From positions 186,001 to 250,000 of the forward strand of contig NZ_JAHUWJ010000007.1 in the NCBI RefSeq assembly GCF_019219075.1: DNA of 64,000 bases, given 5' to 3'. The DNA is from Chitinophaga sp. sic0106 (GTDB lineage: Bacteria; Bacteroidota; Bacteroidia; Chitinophagales; Chitinophagaceae). The notes beneath the pieces were generated by a model. The model did no database searches and had not been told where the DNA came from. It saw only the letters and a list, made by a program, of their open reading frames with translations. Below are positions 9,649 through 17,776 of the stretch, piece after piece; position 1 is the stretch's first letter, and the number at the start of each line of letters is the position of its first letter. The translations under genes and the position numbers were made by a program.

Positions 9649-11154
9649 TTATTTACCTGATTTCAGCATAACGTTAATTTCGCTGATCGCCGGCAAGCTA
9701 CTGGCTTTTAGGATATTTAGCCGCAGCTTTGGCGTTCGGTATTGCTGGGGGAAGTTAATTACTTTACAATCCCCCATTGGTTCTTCTCCCAGGAAGATAG
9801 TCTTCCATTCCCCTTTTTCCAGCAGCTGAATATTGTACTGTAAGATACGGGGGATACGAATCTGCGAAAAACCATCAGGAAGTTCCTTTACATCTTTGTA
9901 TTCAAAGATGCTGATTTTGTTAAAGGCTTTTGCTTCATTGAGTGAGAGTTCAATAGTGGCAGTTGAGTCTGCGGCCTCCCAACGGCTATCCAGGTTTCCA
10001 TCATTAATATTGGCAGCTTCCAAACGGTTACCCTTATATTGTCCCGTGCTCGTTGCTGTCACAGGTTGACGCCCAGAGATCAGCTCCCCATTTTTAGGGA
10101 GTGGTTTGTTGGGTTGCAGTCCCAGTCTTTTTCCCAGTTCAATAACAGCGTTAGCGGTATAGGGTCTGATGCGGCCAGTATTGTCAGGCGGCACATTTAT
10201 AACCAATGAATTATTGTTTGCAGTTGACCAATAGAAAAGTTCCTGCAGTTCATCCAGGTCGCGCACTGGCAGCTCGGCTGATTTTTCAAACCAGTTCCAT
10301 CGGCTGCTGATGCAAAGGGTATGTTCGAAAGGCAGGTAATAGGATTTCCCTTCGTGCAGGTATTGTTTTTTATCATACAGGGTAATAATCTGCGGGTCCC
10401 ACAGTCTGAAATCGGATGGATAATATTGAAAATAGTACTTATTATCTTCGGTCATTTTGCCTGGCCTGGTGAAGTTTCGTTTTCCTTCTTCGTTTACGAT
10501 AGTATGGTTTACACCTACGGCACAGGCAGGGTTGAATTGCTTCACCAGTTTATACACCTGATCCAGGCCCCAGTCCTGCGGTTTCCTATCCCAGCCTCCA
10601 TCGAGCCAGAGCTCACAGATATTCGGGTTGATTTCAAAAAGTTCCGTCAGCTGTTTTTTCATATAGTCGATGTACAGCTGGGGATTTTTGTCTTTATATA
10701 CAGGTTCATGTCTGTCCCACAGAGAATAATAGATAGCAAAGCCAATCCCGTATTTCTTGCAGGCGTCAGAAACTGCTTTTACGATGTTCATTTTAACGGG
10801 CGCCGATCCCACGTCATAGGTGGTGTATTTGCTATCCCAGAGGCAAAACCCGTCGTGATGTTTGGTGATCAGTAGCACATACCTGAAACCTGCGTCCTTT
10901 GCGGTTTTCACCCATTGTTCCGGGTCCAGGTGTGTGGGATTAAATTTTTCGGCGGGAATCGTACCGTCGGACCACTCCACGTCGGCAAAGGTATTTACAC
11001 CAAAATGAATGAACATCCCGTAGCCCCTGTTAATGAGCGCCTGTTGTGCGCGATTGGGAGCAGTGGCGGGTTGCAGTATTTGCGCACGGGAAATCAATGC
11101 AGACAATACGGTAAGTAAAAATAAGCTGGCAGTTGTAAAAGTATTTTTTTTCAT
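9649..11154 (-). CDS. Alpha-L-fucosidase, GH29, with C-terminal discoidin-like domain
   Basis: A 501-residue exported glycoside hydrolase that should release alpha-L-fucose from glycans. The start is the ATG at 11154, which begins a clear signal peptide ending 'ISRAQ'. A longer frame to 11271 runs through the predicted promoter and is not used. The catalytic (beta/alpha)8 domain shows 'GMFIHFGVNTF', 'TKHHDGFCLWDS' and 'ELWLDGGW', whose Asp (about residue 185) is the GH29 nucleophile position. After about residue 370 comes an F5/8-type C jellyroll ('NINDGNLDSRWEA'), probably carbohydrate-binding. The gene points towards the SusC/SusD unit and has its own terminator. Function is confident; linkage specificity is not known. 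Confidence 0.92.
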   Translation of the reverse strand: MKKNTFTTASLFLLTVLSALISRAQILQPATAPNRAQQALINRGYGMFIHFGVNTFADVEWSDGTIPAEKFNPTHLDPEQWVKTAKDAGFRYVLLITKHHDGFCLWDSKYTTYDVGSAPVKMNIVKAVSDACKKYGIGFAIYYSLWDRHEPVYKDKNPQLYIDYMKKQLTELFEINPNICELWLDGGWDRKPQDWGLDQVYKLVKQFNPACAVGVNHTIVNEEGKRNFTRPGKMTEDNKYYFQYYPSDFRLWDPQIITLYDKKQYLHEGKSYYLPFEHTLCISSRWNWFEKSAELPVRDLDELQELFYWSTANNNSLVINVPPDNTGRIRPYTANAVIELGKRLGLQPNKPLPKNGELISGRQPVTATSTGQYKGNRLEAANINDGNLDSRWEAADSTATIELSLNEAKAFNKISIFEYKDVKELPDGFSQIRIPRILQYNIQLLEKGEWKTIFLGEEPMGDCKVINFPQQYRTPKLRLNILKASSLPAISEINVMLKSGK

Positions 11155-11214
11155 TGGTCTGTTTTGTAACGGGAGATGTAAAGCCATCTTTTCAACGTGG
11201 TCACGAGTATAACA

Positions 11215-11222
11215 CAAATATA
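11215..11222 (-). promoter_or_regulatory. Bacteroidota -7 element for the fucosidase gene
   Basis: On the minus strand it reads TATATTTG, a full match to TAnnTTTG. Transcription would start near 11208, about 54 nt before the ATG at 11154. No clear -33 TTG is seen. The position argues against a start at 11271. Confidence 0.5.
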
Positions 11223-11348
11223 ACCGATTCAGCCGCAGGGTATTGATTGGAGATTGACCAGGATTGGGCATATTTTAGCATTTTAAGGTGGAAGCCCGAT
11301 TAAACATTTCAGTGGCTATGCTGTTGTATACCCATCTTTAACCTCAAA

Positions 11349-11783
11349 ATGTATATTATGCCTTATTCCCCCTTATTAATCAAGCCATTTAAGGAAGAGC
11401 TCACCGGTGTGGGTGTACAGGAACTACTGACGCCTCAGGATGTGGACAAAGTGATGGAGCAGGATGGCACTACCCTGGTCATCATCAACAGTGTATGTGG
11501 TTGTGCCGCAGGTATGGCGCGCCCGGCTATCAGAAAAATCATGGAAGACGGCAGCATCAAAAAGCCGGACCGGATAGTTACCGTGTTTGCTGGCCAGGAG
11601 CTGGAAGCTACTGCCCGCCTACGTTCGTATATGGCCGATATCCCACCGTCCTCCCCCAGTATTGCGCTTTTTAAAGACAAGGAGCTGGTGTACTTTCTTC
11701 CAAAATTCCGTATCGAATCGAGAGATGCACAGTCGTTAGCCGGGGAACTGTCCGGTGTATTTGAAGAATTTATTGCTCAGTAA
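11349..11783 (+). CDS. BrxA/BrxB family bacilliredoxin
   Basis: A 144-residue thioredoxin-fold protein of the YphP/YqiW family, which removes bacillithiol or similar caps from protein cysteines after oxidative stress. The active-site motif is 'NSVCGCAAGMARPA' (C-G-C). The family strand 'DRIVTVFAGQELEATARLR' and the 'PPSSPSIALFKDKELV' segment before the last strands follow. A second ATG at 11358 ('MPYSPLLIKPFKEELT') is an equally plausible start. It is a single gene with its own hairpin downstream. Confidence 0.9.
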   Translation: MYIMPYSPLLIKPFKEELTGVGVQELLTPQDVDKVMEQDGTTLVIINSVCGCAAGMARPAIRKIMEDGSIKKPDRIVTVFAGQELEATARLRSYMADIPPSSPSIALFKDKELVYFLPKFRIESRDAQSLAGELSGVFEEFIAQ

Positions 11784-11788
11784 TGGTA

Positions 11789-11825
11789 AAGGGTATGCTA
11801 AATGGTGATGATTTGGCATACCCTT
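11789..11825 (+). terminator. Hairpin after the bacilliredoxin gene
   Basis: AAGGGTATGC (11789-11798) pairs with GCATACCCTT (11816-11825), and five further pairs inside give about 15 bp in all. No T tract follows, so it may protect the transcript end rather than be an intrinsic terminator. Confidence 0.55.
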
Positions 11826-11919
11826 CCTCACCGCCTTAAAAAAAGTTAGCTCCTCTCCTCCACCTGCTGACATAGGGTTGTCAAACCCCCATCCTACCTT
11901 TACCATACAATCAATCATT

Positions 11920-12294
11920 ATGGAAACACTTGATGGAAGACAAGCCGTATATGCCGCTACCAGGGCCGAATGGCGTAAATGGCTCCGGGAAAACTCTCAA
12001 ACTGAGGCTGGCGTATGGCTAATCCAGTACCGTAAGCACAGTAAAGTCCCTTGCATATCGTTGATCGAGGCCACCGAGGAGGCCCTCTGCTTCGGCTGGA
12101 TAGATAGTAAAGCTAAGCGCCGTGATCCGGAGAGCTTTTATCTCACCTTTACCCCCCGGAAGGCGAAAAGCAAGTGGAGTAAACCTAATATAGAACGAGC
12201 GACGCGATTGATTGCGGAAGGGTTGATGACGGAGTTTGGGCAGGAGAAGATTGATTTGGCGAAGCGGACGGGGATGTGGGTGGAGATGCTATAA
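11920..12294 (+). CDS. YdeI/OmpD-associated family protein, C-terminally short
   Basis: The ATG at 11920 begins 'METLDGRQAVYAATRAEWRK'. The protein keeps the YdeI-type core: 'EAGVWLIQYRKHS', 'ATEEALCFGWIDSKAKRRD', 'TPRKAKSKWSKPNIERA' and 'GLMTEFGQEKIDLAKRTGMW'. Members are usually about 190 residues. This one stops at 124, losing the C-terminal helical part that holds conserved basic residues. No continuation was seen downstream, so it is a shortened gene rather than a simple frameshift. The role of the family is poorly known (a link to bacteriocin or envelope stress protection is reported by name only). Confidence 0.75.
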   Translation: METLDGRQAVYAATRAEWRKWLRENSQTEAGVWLIQYRKHSKVPCISLIEATEEALCFGWIDSKAKRRDPESFYLTFTPRKAKSKWSKPNIERATRLIAEGLMTEFGQEKIDLAKRTGMWVEML

Positions 12295-12335
12295 GTTACA
12301 TACACTGTGCATATCAGCACCGTGAGTTTTAGAAA

Positions 12336-12385
12336 TGCGTTCATACAATAGCCCTGCATATCAAATGCGGTATTATATGAACGCA
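12336..12385. repeat. Long imperfect inverted repeat after the short YdeI gene
   Basis: Fifteen-base arms (12336-12350 and 12371-12385) match at 14 of 15 positions, and a second small stem (12356-12359 with 12365-12368) nests inside. It lies 42 bp after the YdeI-like stop with no T tract. It could be a stem-loop at a transcript end or the end of a small mobile element. Confidence 0.55.
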
Positions 12386-12433
12386 CTAGGTATTTAGGAG
12401 AATTAAATCTCTTTCAGACTATTTTTCAGGTCA

Positions 12434-12547
12434 TTACTTTACACGTTTTTCCAGTGCCTGTAGCCTGGCCTGTATATCCAGCAGCAGTTTCCTGTTAGCC
12501 TCGTTCTCTTCCATCAATTTATGATTTTCGTTTTTGAGGTCAGTTAA
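12434..12547 (-). pseudogene. C-terminal coiled-coil gene remnant
   Basis: The minus strand encodes about 37 residues ending in a proper stop: 'LKNENHKLMEENEANRKLLL' then 'DIQARLQALEKRVK'. This is a clear coiled-coil tail, cut off upstream by a stop at 12548-12550. Such tails end tail-fibre/S74-type and small DNA-binding proteins in this phylum; the parent cannot be named. Confidence 0.5.
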
Positions 12548-12669
12548 TTATTGTTATTAATAAGTTAAGCTCCTTTTATTCACATTATCTAAACACTTTC
12601 TACATAAGTACTCATTAAATTTCATGCTTTAAAATAACTTCTAACTAGCAAAATGCAAAAACAACTGAA

Positions 12670-13680
12670 ATGACCAACAAGGCTTATAAAGAGTGGCTGG
12701 TGGAAATAAAAAACAAGGTTAATCAAGCTCAATTAAAGGCAGTTTCCAATTTCAATATAGTTTTAATAGAACTTTACTGGGACCTAGGAAAGGAAATTAT
12801 TTCCAAACAAACTGAATACAAATGGGGAGAGAATTTTCTGGAACAACTTTCCATCGATCTCAAAAAAAGTTTTCCTCAGATAAATGGATTTTCTCGCAGA
12901 AATTTGTATTCAATACGGCAATGGTACGTTTTCTTTTCTCAACAATTCGAATTTGTGCCACAGCCTGTGGCACAATTGCCTTGGTCGTACCAACGACTGT
13001 TAATTTCTAAAATTAAAGACCTGGCAACGGTAGTTTTATACGCCAAAGCCACCCATAAAAATGGATGGTCGAGAAATCAGTTAGAAATTAACATTAAACA
13101 TAATTTTCATTTAAGACAAGGCAAGTCTGATCATAATTTCGATTCCACGCTTCCTAAACCACAGTCTGACCTGGCGGCCGAAGCTATCAAAGATCCATAT
13201 CATTTTGATTTTCTTGGATTAGAAGAGACTGCGCAGGAGCGAGAAATTGAACTTGCCTTGACACAGAAGATTACTCACTTTATGCTGGAACTCGGAAAGG
13301 GTTTTGCATTTGTTGGCCGTCAATATAAATTAGAAATCAGCGATTCCGATTACTTCCTGGATTTATTATTTTATCATTTACACCTTCGTTGTTTTGTGGT
13401 CATAGAATTAAAGGCAGGAAAATTTCTTCCTGAATATGCAGGAAAATTGAACTTTTATCTTTCCGCAGTAGATAGTAAATTAAAACACATAACCGATAAC
13501 CCATCAATCGGGATAATTTTATGTCGATTAAAAGATAAAATAGAAGTAGAATATGCTCTTCGCGACCTAAATAAGCCAATAGGTATAAGTTCCTTTGAGT
13601 TATCAGAAATAATCCCTGATGACCTTAAAACTCAACTTCCGACAATTGAAGAAATGGAAAGAGAATTAATAGACGAGTAA
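12670..13680 (+). CDS. YhcG-type PDDEXK nuclease domain protein (DUF1016)
   Basis: A full-length 336-residue protein. The N-terminal half is the DUF1016 helical domain ('LIELYWDLGKEII', 'GFSRRNLYSIRQWY', 'QLPWSYQRLLI'). The C-terminal half is the YhcG nuclease domain with 'DYFLDLLFYH' (Asp about 231) and 'FVVIELKAGKF' (Glu 246, Lys 248), the PD-(D/E)xK catalytic set. 'EYAGKLNFYLSAVD' follows, as usual. These proteins are predicted DNA endonucleases, often in mobile or restriction-modification settings, though no partner enzyme is here. It is AT-rich compared with the genes to its left, which suits acquisition by transfer. Confidence 0.9.
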   Translation: MTNKAYKEWLVEIKNKVNQAQLKAVSNFNIVLIELYWDLGKEIISKQTEYKWGENFLEQLSIDLKKSFPQINGFSRRNLYSIRQWYVFFSQQFEFVPQPVAQLPWSYQRLLISKIKDLATVVLYAKATHKNGWSRNQLEINIKHNFHLRQGKSDHNFDSTLPKPQSDLAAEAIKDPYHFDFLGLEETAQEREIELALTQKITHFMLELGKGFAFVGRQYKLEISDSDYFLDLLFYHLHLRCFVVIELKAGKFLPEYAGKLNFYLSAVDSKLKHITDNPSIGIILCRLKDKIEVEYALRDLNKPIGISSFELSEIIPDDLKTQLPTIEEMERELIDE

Positions 13681-13894
13681 GGTATTTTCCATATTTGGGA
13701 TCAAATAATTCTTTATTGAAGCCTTACCATGATCATCGACCTTACAACTAAGATAATTTTAAATGTATTTTTGATAAAATACTATCAAATCATTAAATTA
13801 CAGTCCCTCATTCACAATAGTGCCCTTTTGAGCACTTTATTGACCAAATTTAATATTCCATCATATTACACCATTATTCTTAACACCACCTCCC

Positions 13895-15262
13895 ATGAAA
13901 TCAATACAAAACCTGCTTTCCATTCAAAATGATTCAGAGGATTTATCAATGCCGCAATTCGATACCTACACACGTGCGGTTATTAAAATCATTAATTACT
14001 TCTGTTTAGGGATCATTGCCATCAATCTGACGATCGCCCCCATCTTCAGTTACTATCTCAATGACTCAAGAGTTTTGCTCGGCGGAAGTATTGAAATTGC
14101 AATGCTGACTGGAGTCTTATTGCTTAATGTTATACGTAGACCTAAATGCGCAAATATATTATTCCTTTTAACATTAAATCTTGCCACACTATATTTTGGA
14201 ATTATCTTAGGTCCGACACTTAGTATTATCCTGATGCTTTTCTTTTTGGCTGGCGCTGCAATGTTTGTTTTTCAGACAAAAGCAGAAATTATTGCCAGTC
14301 TGTTTTTTTCATTGTTAATTCTCTCCATTTTAATCATAGGATATGACTACCGAATCGACGTGGCCTTGAGTCGTACAATTGCTCAACAAAATTGGTTGGA
14401 AAGAATCGGAATATTGTGCGTTTTCACACTTGTCGTTGCCATTTTCGGGGTTTTCGCTAAAATTAAAAATGGGATGTTGGATACAAAGGAAAAAGTCATC
14501 AAAGGCCAGGATGAATTGATTATCCATGAGCAAGGGCTTAACTCCATAAGAAACCATCATTTGAGATCAGTTGCACATGAAATGAATCTCGTGCTAAATA
14601 TGGCCATGCCTATGGCGGAACTTGTATTGGAGAAGGTACAAAATCAACCTGACGTTAAAGAGTTAGTAAATTATTTTTTCATAGCCCACTCAAATTTACA
14701 GAGGTTAGGCTCCAATCTTCTGAATGCCGACAGACTGGAACGTGGCCAAATTGAGCCTAATTATGAACTATGTGATTTGGAAGAAATCATCATAGAAATG
14801 ATAAAACTGAATGAGCTTTATGCGCAGCATGAAGAAAAAGTAATAACATTTACAGGACTTGTCCAAAGCTCTCTACTCGCTCCTATTGTCGTAGACGTCT
14901 CCATGACCAAAATGGTAATTAACAATCTCCTACAAAATGCGATTCGCTACGGAATTAAAAAAACAGAAATTGTTATTTCACTTCGAGCAAATATAAATTC
15001 GATACTAATAAGCGTAAAAAATTCAATTAAGGAAAAGATGAGCGCAACGCAAATAGATGAATTATTTACAGATAGCCACGCACGTATCGAAAGGTCTAAT
15101 TCAAAACGTGTAGGAATTGGGCTATCTGTATCAAAACAATGTATTGAAACAATGAACGGAACACTAACTGTAACTTGTGAGGAAGATTTAATTGCGTTTC
15201 ATGTTATCCTTCCAAAATCCAATTTTAGTAAGATTGGTTACAAAAATAAAGGAGACAATTAA
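13895..15262 (+). CDS. Membrane sensor histidine kinase with degenerate ATP-binding box
   Basis: A 455-residue protein. About six hydrophobic segments lie between residues 30 and 190, so sensing may occur in the membrane. The dimerisation/phosphoacceptor helix has 'LRSVAHEMNLVLNMAMP' (His about 228). The ATPase part keeps the N box ('NNLLQNAIRYG') and the second glycine box ('VGIGLSVSKQCIE'). The usual D-x-G-x-G box is replaced by 'SVKNSIKEKM', so autokinase activity may be weak or altered. No response regulator is encoded next to it. The terpene synthase gene follows in the same direction after 196 bp, so control of that gene is possible but unproven. Confidence 0.8.
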   Translation: MKSIQNLLSIQNDSEDLSMPQFDTYTRAVIKIINYFCLGIIAINLTIAPIFSYYLNDSRVLLGGSIEIAMLTGVLLLNVIRRPKCANILFLLTLNLATLYFGIILGPTLSIILMLFFLAGAAMFVFQTKAEIIASLFFSLLILSILIIGYDYRIDVALSRTIAQQNWLERIGILCVFTLVVAIFGVFAKIKNGMLDTKEKVIKGQDELIIHEQGLNSIRNHHLRSVAHEMNLVLNMAMPMAELVLEKVQNQPDVKELVNYFFIAHSNLQRLGSNLLNADRLERGQIEPNYELCDLEEIIIEMIKLNELYAQHEEKVITFTGLVQSSLLAPIVVDVSMTKMVINNLLQNAIRYGIKKTEIVISLRANINSILISVKNSIKEKMSATQIDELFTDSHARIERSNSKRVGIGLSVSKQCIETMNGTLTVTCEEDLIAFHVILPKSNFSKIGYKNKGDN

Positions 15263-15458
15263 TCAAACTCCAAACACTAAGAACCCTTCAAATACGCTAT
15301 TATTTGAGCTAACAACAACCCGAACTAGATAAGATTAGTTCATCGTGGTAAAATGAAATCGTAGATTGGAGAATATTGCATGATTAAGTTATCAAGGTGT
15401 TTATTAAATTAACATTATACTAATTACAGCATTATTTCCTAACCTAAGACATTTCACC

Positions 15459-16454
15459 ATGCCACAATTTAAATTGTACGCGATTCCAAAATTGCATTGT
15501 CCATTCATTCCATATGAAAATGCACTCCTGGTTCAAAAAGTCGAAGCTCATACCAGATCATGGCTAAGAAAGTTTAGTTTGATTAAGTCGCCCGAACATG
15601 AGCAATTCTATACCAGACAGAAATTTGCCGCAATGATCGTCTCCAGCTATCCATTTGCTACAGAAGAGGCATTATATGTTTGGTGCGATTTGAACACTTA
15701 TCTTTTTCTATTAGATGACAACCTTGACGAAACAACCACGATTAATTCTATGGCTGCCATGCAGAATCTGGCTGACAAGTACTTTTCCATACTATCAGGT
15801 GGCTTACCAAATGACTGCAATGATAACATGCTAATAGCCTTTGCGGACATCTGGAAAAGGCTATGTTCTATTGGTACTGCTACCTGGTTAACAATTTTTA
15901 TCGAAAACATACGGGATATGTTTTTAGGAGGTATGTGGCAGCTTAGTACAGCCCTAGCAGGCAAAGCACCAACTCTCAAATCCTACATTGAAATGCGCCA
16001 GTATCTGGGCGCAGCTCACTTAGCAACGGACTCTATGCCATTAATGGCAGCCTGCCAATTACCTATTTCAGTTAAAAGTGATCAGATTTATAAAAATATG
16101 ATAATCAATGTGCGCAATGTCATTTGTTATTCAAATGATTTATTTTCATTGGGAAAAGAATTAGGCCAATCCACATCAGGGGCTGACTTCAACCTCGTCA
16201 CAGTACTTATGAAAACCGATAATTTGACGATTGAGAATGGTATAACAGCAGCTGCAAAATTCCATGATGATGAAATGAACCAATTTATTGCAAATTCATT
16301 AGATTTAATGAATCGATATCCCGCCTTACGAGAACAATTACATAAGCAAGTAATGGCCTTAAAGTATTTAATATCCGGAAATGTATTTTGGTCTACAAAA
16401 ATATCGACACGATATCCACACATTTATGAGAATATTCCACGAGGGATTATGTAA
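15459..16454 (+). CDS. Class I terpene synthase
   Basis: A 331-residue all-helical isoprenoid cyclase of the bacterial terpene synthase family. Every functional motif is present. The acidic Mg-binding motif is 'LLDDNLDE' (Asp 86, 87, 90). The NSE triad is 'NDLFSLGKE' (Asn 226, Ser 230, Glu 234). The pyrophosphate-sensor Arg is at residue 180, the expected 46 positions before the triad, and the C-terminal Arg-Tyr pair is in 'STRYPH' (318-319). It should ionise a prenyl diphosphate, probably farnesyl or geranylgeranyl, to a cyclic terpene. No prenyltransferase, P450 or methyltransferase is adjacent, so the product may be released unmodified. The hairpin at 16468 closes the transcript. Confidence 0.92.
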   Translation: MPQFKLYAIPKLHCPFIPYENALLVQKVEAHTRSWLRKFSLIKSPEHEQFYTRQKFAAMIVSSYPFATEEALYVWCDLNTYLFLLDDNLDETTTINSMAAMQNLADKYFSILSGGLPNDCNDNMLIAFADIWKRLCSIGTATWLTIFIENIRDMFLGGMWQLSTALAGKAPTLKSYIEMRQYLGAAHLATDSMPLMAACQLPISVKSDQIYKNMIINVRNVICYSNDLFSLGKELGQSTSGADFNLVTVLMKTDNLTIENGITAAAKFHDDEMNQFIANSLDLMNRYPALREQLHKQVMALKYLISGNVFWSTKISTRYPHIYENIPRGIM

Positions 16455-16467
16455 ACTCAAACTATGA

Positions 16468-16503
16468 GGATATGGTGTCAGAGATATGCCAGACACCATA
16501 TCC
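16468..16503 (+). terminator. Hairpin after the terpene synthase gene
   Basis: A perfect 12-bp stem, GGATATGGTGTC (16468-16479) with GACACCATATCC (16492-16503), lies 14 bp past the stop. No T tract follows. Probably the transcript 3' end. Confidence 0.6.
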
Positions 16504-16577
16504 CAACAATGAAATAGCAACTTAAAATATATTACTGGGGCGCGAGCACCGACACAAAATGCAATAATAAAACACTC

Positions 16578-16799
16578 TCACGCCTTACATTTTAAGATTG
16601 TGGGATCTGGCAAGTAATGCTGTATCACAAGGTGCTTCCCAAAAAACTTAGGAATATTTATGCCTAGTAAAACGTCTAATTTCAACCCTCTTGTATTAAT
16701 CTTTTGGCGTTGTGGATACTTTTTATGTTGATAAGGATCAGAAATAAAATACAACCTGATATTCGGACTCTGTGCTAACAGTAATAATTGCTTTTTCAT
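16578..16799 (-). CDS. Small protein coupled to the HTH gene (unrecognised)
   Basis: A 73-residue frame whose ATG (16797-16799) overlaps the stop of the preceding HTH gene (16796-16798), as expected for translational coupling. The sequence starts 'MKKQLLLLAQSPNIRLYFIS' and contains 'LKLDVLLGINIPKFFGKHLV'. It is basic and not membrane-spanning. I do not recognise a family. The overlap and shared direction are the main reasons to accept it as real. Confidence 0.5.
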   Translation of the reverse strand: MKKQLLLLAQSPNIRLYFISDPYQHKKYPQRQKINTRGLKLDVLLGINIPKFFGKHLVIQHYLPDPTILKCKA

Positions 16800-17125
16800 A
16801 ATTTACTTTTTGAATTATTAGAATTCTCCTTCCTGGATTGAAGGAGCTTTTCGATATCATCAACTGAGTAAAAGATTGTACCTCCAATTTTGGAGAACGG
16901 CAAAGTTCCATTTGAACGCAGGGTAAGGAGGGTTCCTGCACTGCATCCAAGGAGGCGCTGAACCTGATATGTTTTTAACCACTTGGGCGATGCCTTTGGC
17001 AGGAGTTCAGATATAGCTTGGCGAATGGATTTTAAAAGGTCGTTATGAAAATTTTGTAAGTCACCATAAGTGACGAGTAAATCCGGATTGGATGGAATGC
17101 GATAAGAGGAGGTTTGTTTTGCCAT
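16796..17125 (-). CDS. Helix-turn-helix (excisionase/MerR-type HTH_17) protein
   Basis: A 109-residue DNA-binding protein of the type common in Bacteroidota mobile elements. The C-terminal half carries the winged HTH: 'WLKTYQVQRLLGCSAGTLLT' then 'LRSNGTLPFSKIGGTIFYS', ending in 'VDDIEKLLQSRK'. Such proteins act as excisionases or small regulators. A candidate promoter and repeated TGCGGCA boxes lie immediately upstream, which suits autoregulation. No integrase lies beside it; the only one in the window is 35 kb away. Confidence 0.85.
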   Translation of the reverse strand: MAKQTSSYRIPSNPDLLVTYGDLQNFHNDLLKSIRQAISELLPKASPKWLKTYQVQRLLGCSAGTLLTLRSNGTLPFSKIGGTIFYSVDDIEKLLQSRKENSNNSKSKL

Positions 17126-17776
17126 AATTTAAACCTTTGCGGCAAATGTATGGTGATGGAAAGGTGGTATTTCATAGTTCACTTCCCAGTATGAAAAAAA
17201 ACTCAATTAAATTTTTCTACTCACGGCTTATAACCCACTGCGGCAACATTGCGGCACTACTATCCACTTAACTATGCTCCGTTTACAAGTCCATATTGAA
17301 GTTCCTCGTATTGATAGGCACCTAATATTTTCTAGTTCAAAAAATTCAATCTTACTAATCAAAAAAAAGTGTATCCTTGTATTAATTCTGATTTATCATA
17401 ACCCCTGAATTTTATCAACCGGCAGTAACACATAATCGCATAATTCAAGACGCCCTGTTTATCGTATTTCCCTCCAGGTTATAATAATCAGTGATTGGAT
17501 GTAACTTATTAGCATTGGCATTCTTATACCTGATCTCCACCGGAATTTCGCCTGACTTTCATTTTTCGTAATTAGCTGAGTAGCAGTTAAAACAGCACTT
17601 GTTGTATACTACTCTTATGTAACCTTTAAATCGTCGTTGTCCGACCTGGCAGGTCCAGGATTCTCAGTGTTATATCCAGTATTTTCACCGGTTTTCGCCG
17701 GTGGTTACCTTTTATGCCCAGGTATTTCATCATCACTGACATTCCATTTCGCTAACAATCGGAAATAGAAGGCTGT
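17126..17776. other. 651-bp intergenic region between HTH gene and Rhs operon
   Basis: No gene seen. It contains the HTH promoter and TGCGGCA boxes at the left, and a short hairpin CACCGG/CCGGTG (17686-17691 with 17698-17703) about 75 bp before the Rhs-operon start. No consensus promoter for the Rhs operon was found. Confidence 0.6.
17137..17256 (-). promoter_or_regulatory. Promoter and TGCGGCA boxes upstream of the HTH gene
   Basis: The minus strand reads TACATTTG at 17143-17150, a full match to the -7 consensus, giving a leader of about 10-15 nt. A TTGCGGCA box (17137-17144) overlaps it. Two more copies, TGCGGCA (17239-17245) and TTGCGGCA (17249-17256), lie about 100 bp further up, 10 bp apart, i.e. 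one helical turn. This pattern suits binding by the HTH protein. Confidence 0.5.

Noticed and set aside
10321..10875. 184-residue frame opposite the fucosidase
   Set aside because: Antisense to conserved catalytic-domain sequence; no motif of its own.
13729..13932. 67-residue frame before the membrane kinase
   Set aside because: AT-rich random-looking composition and it overlaps the kinase start in another frame.
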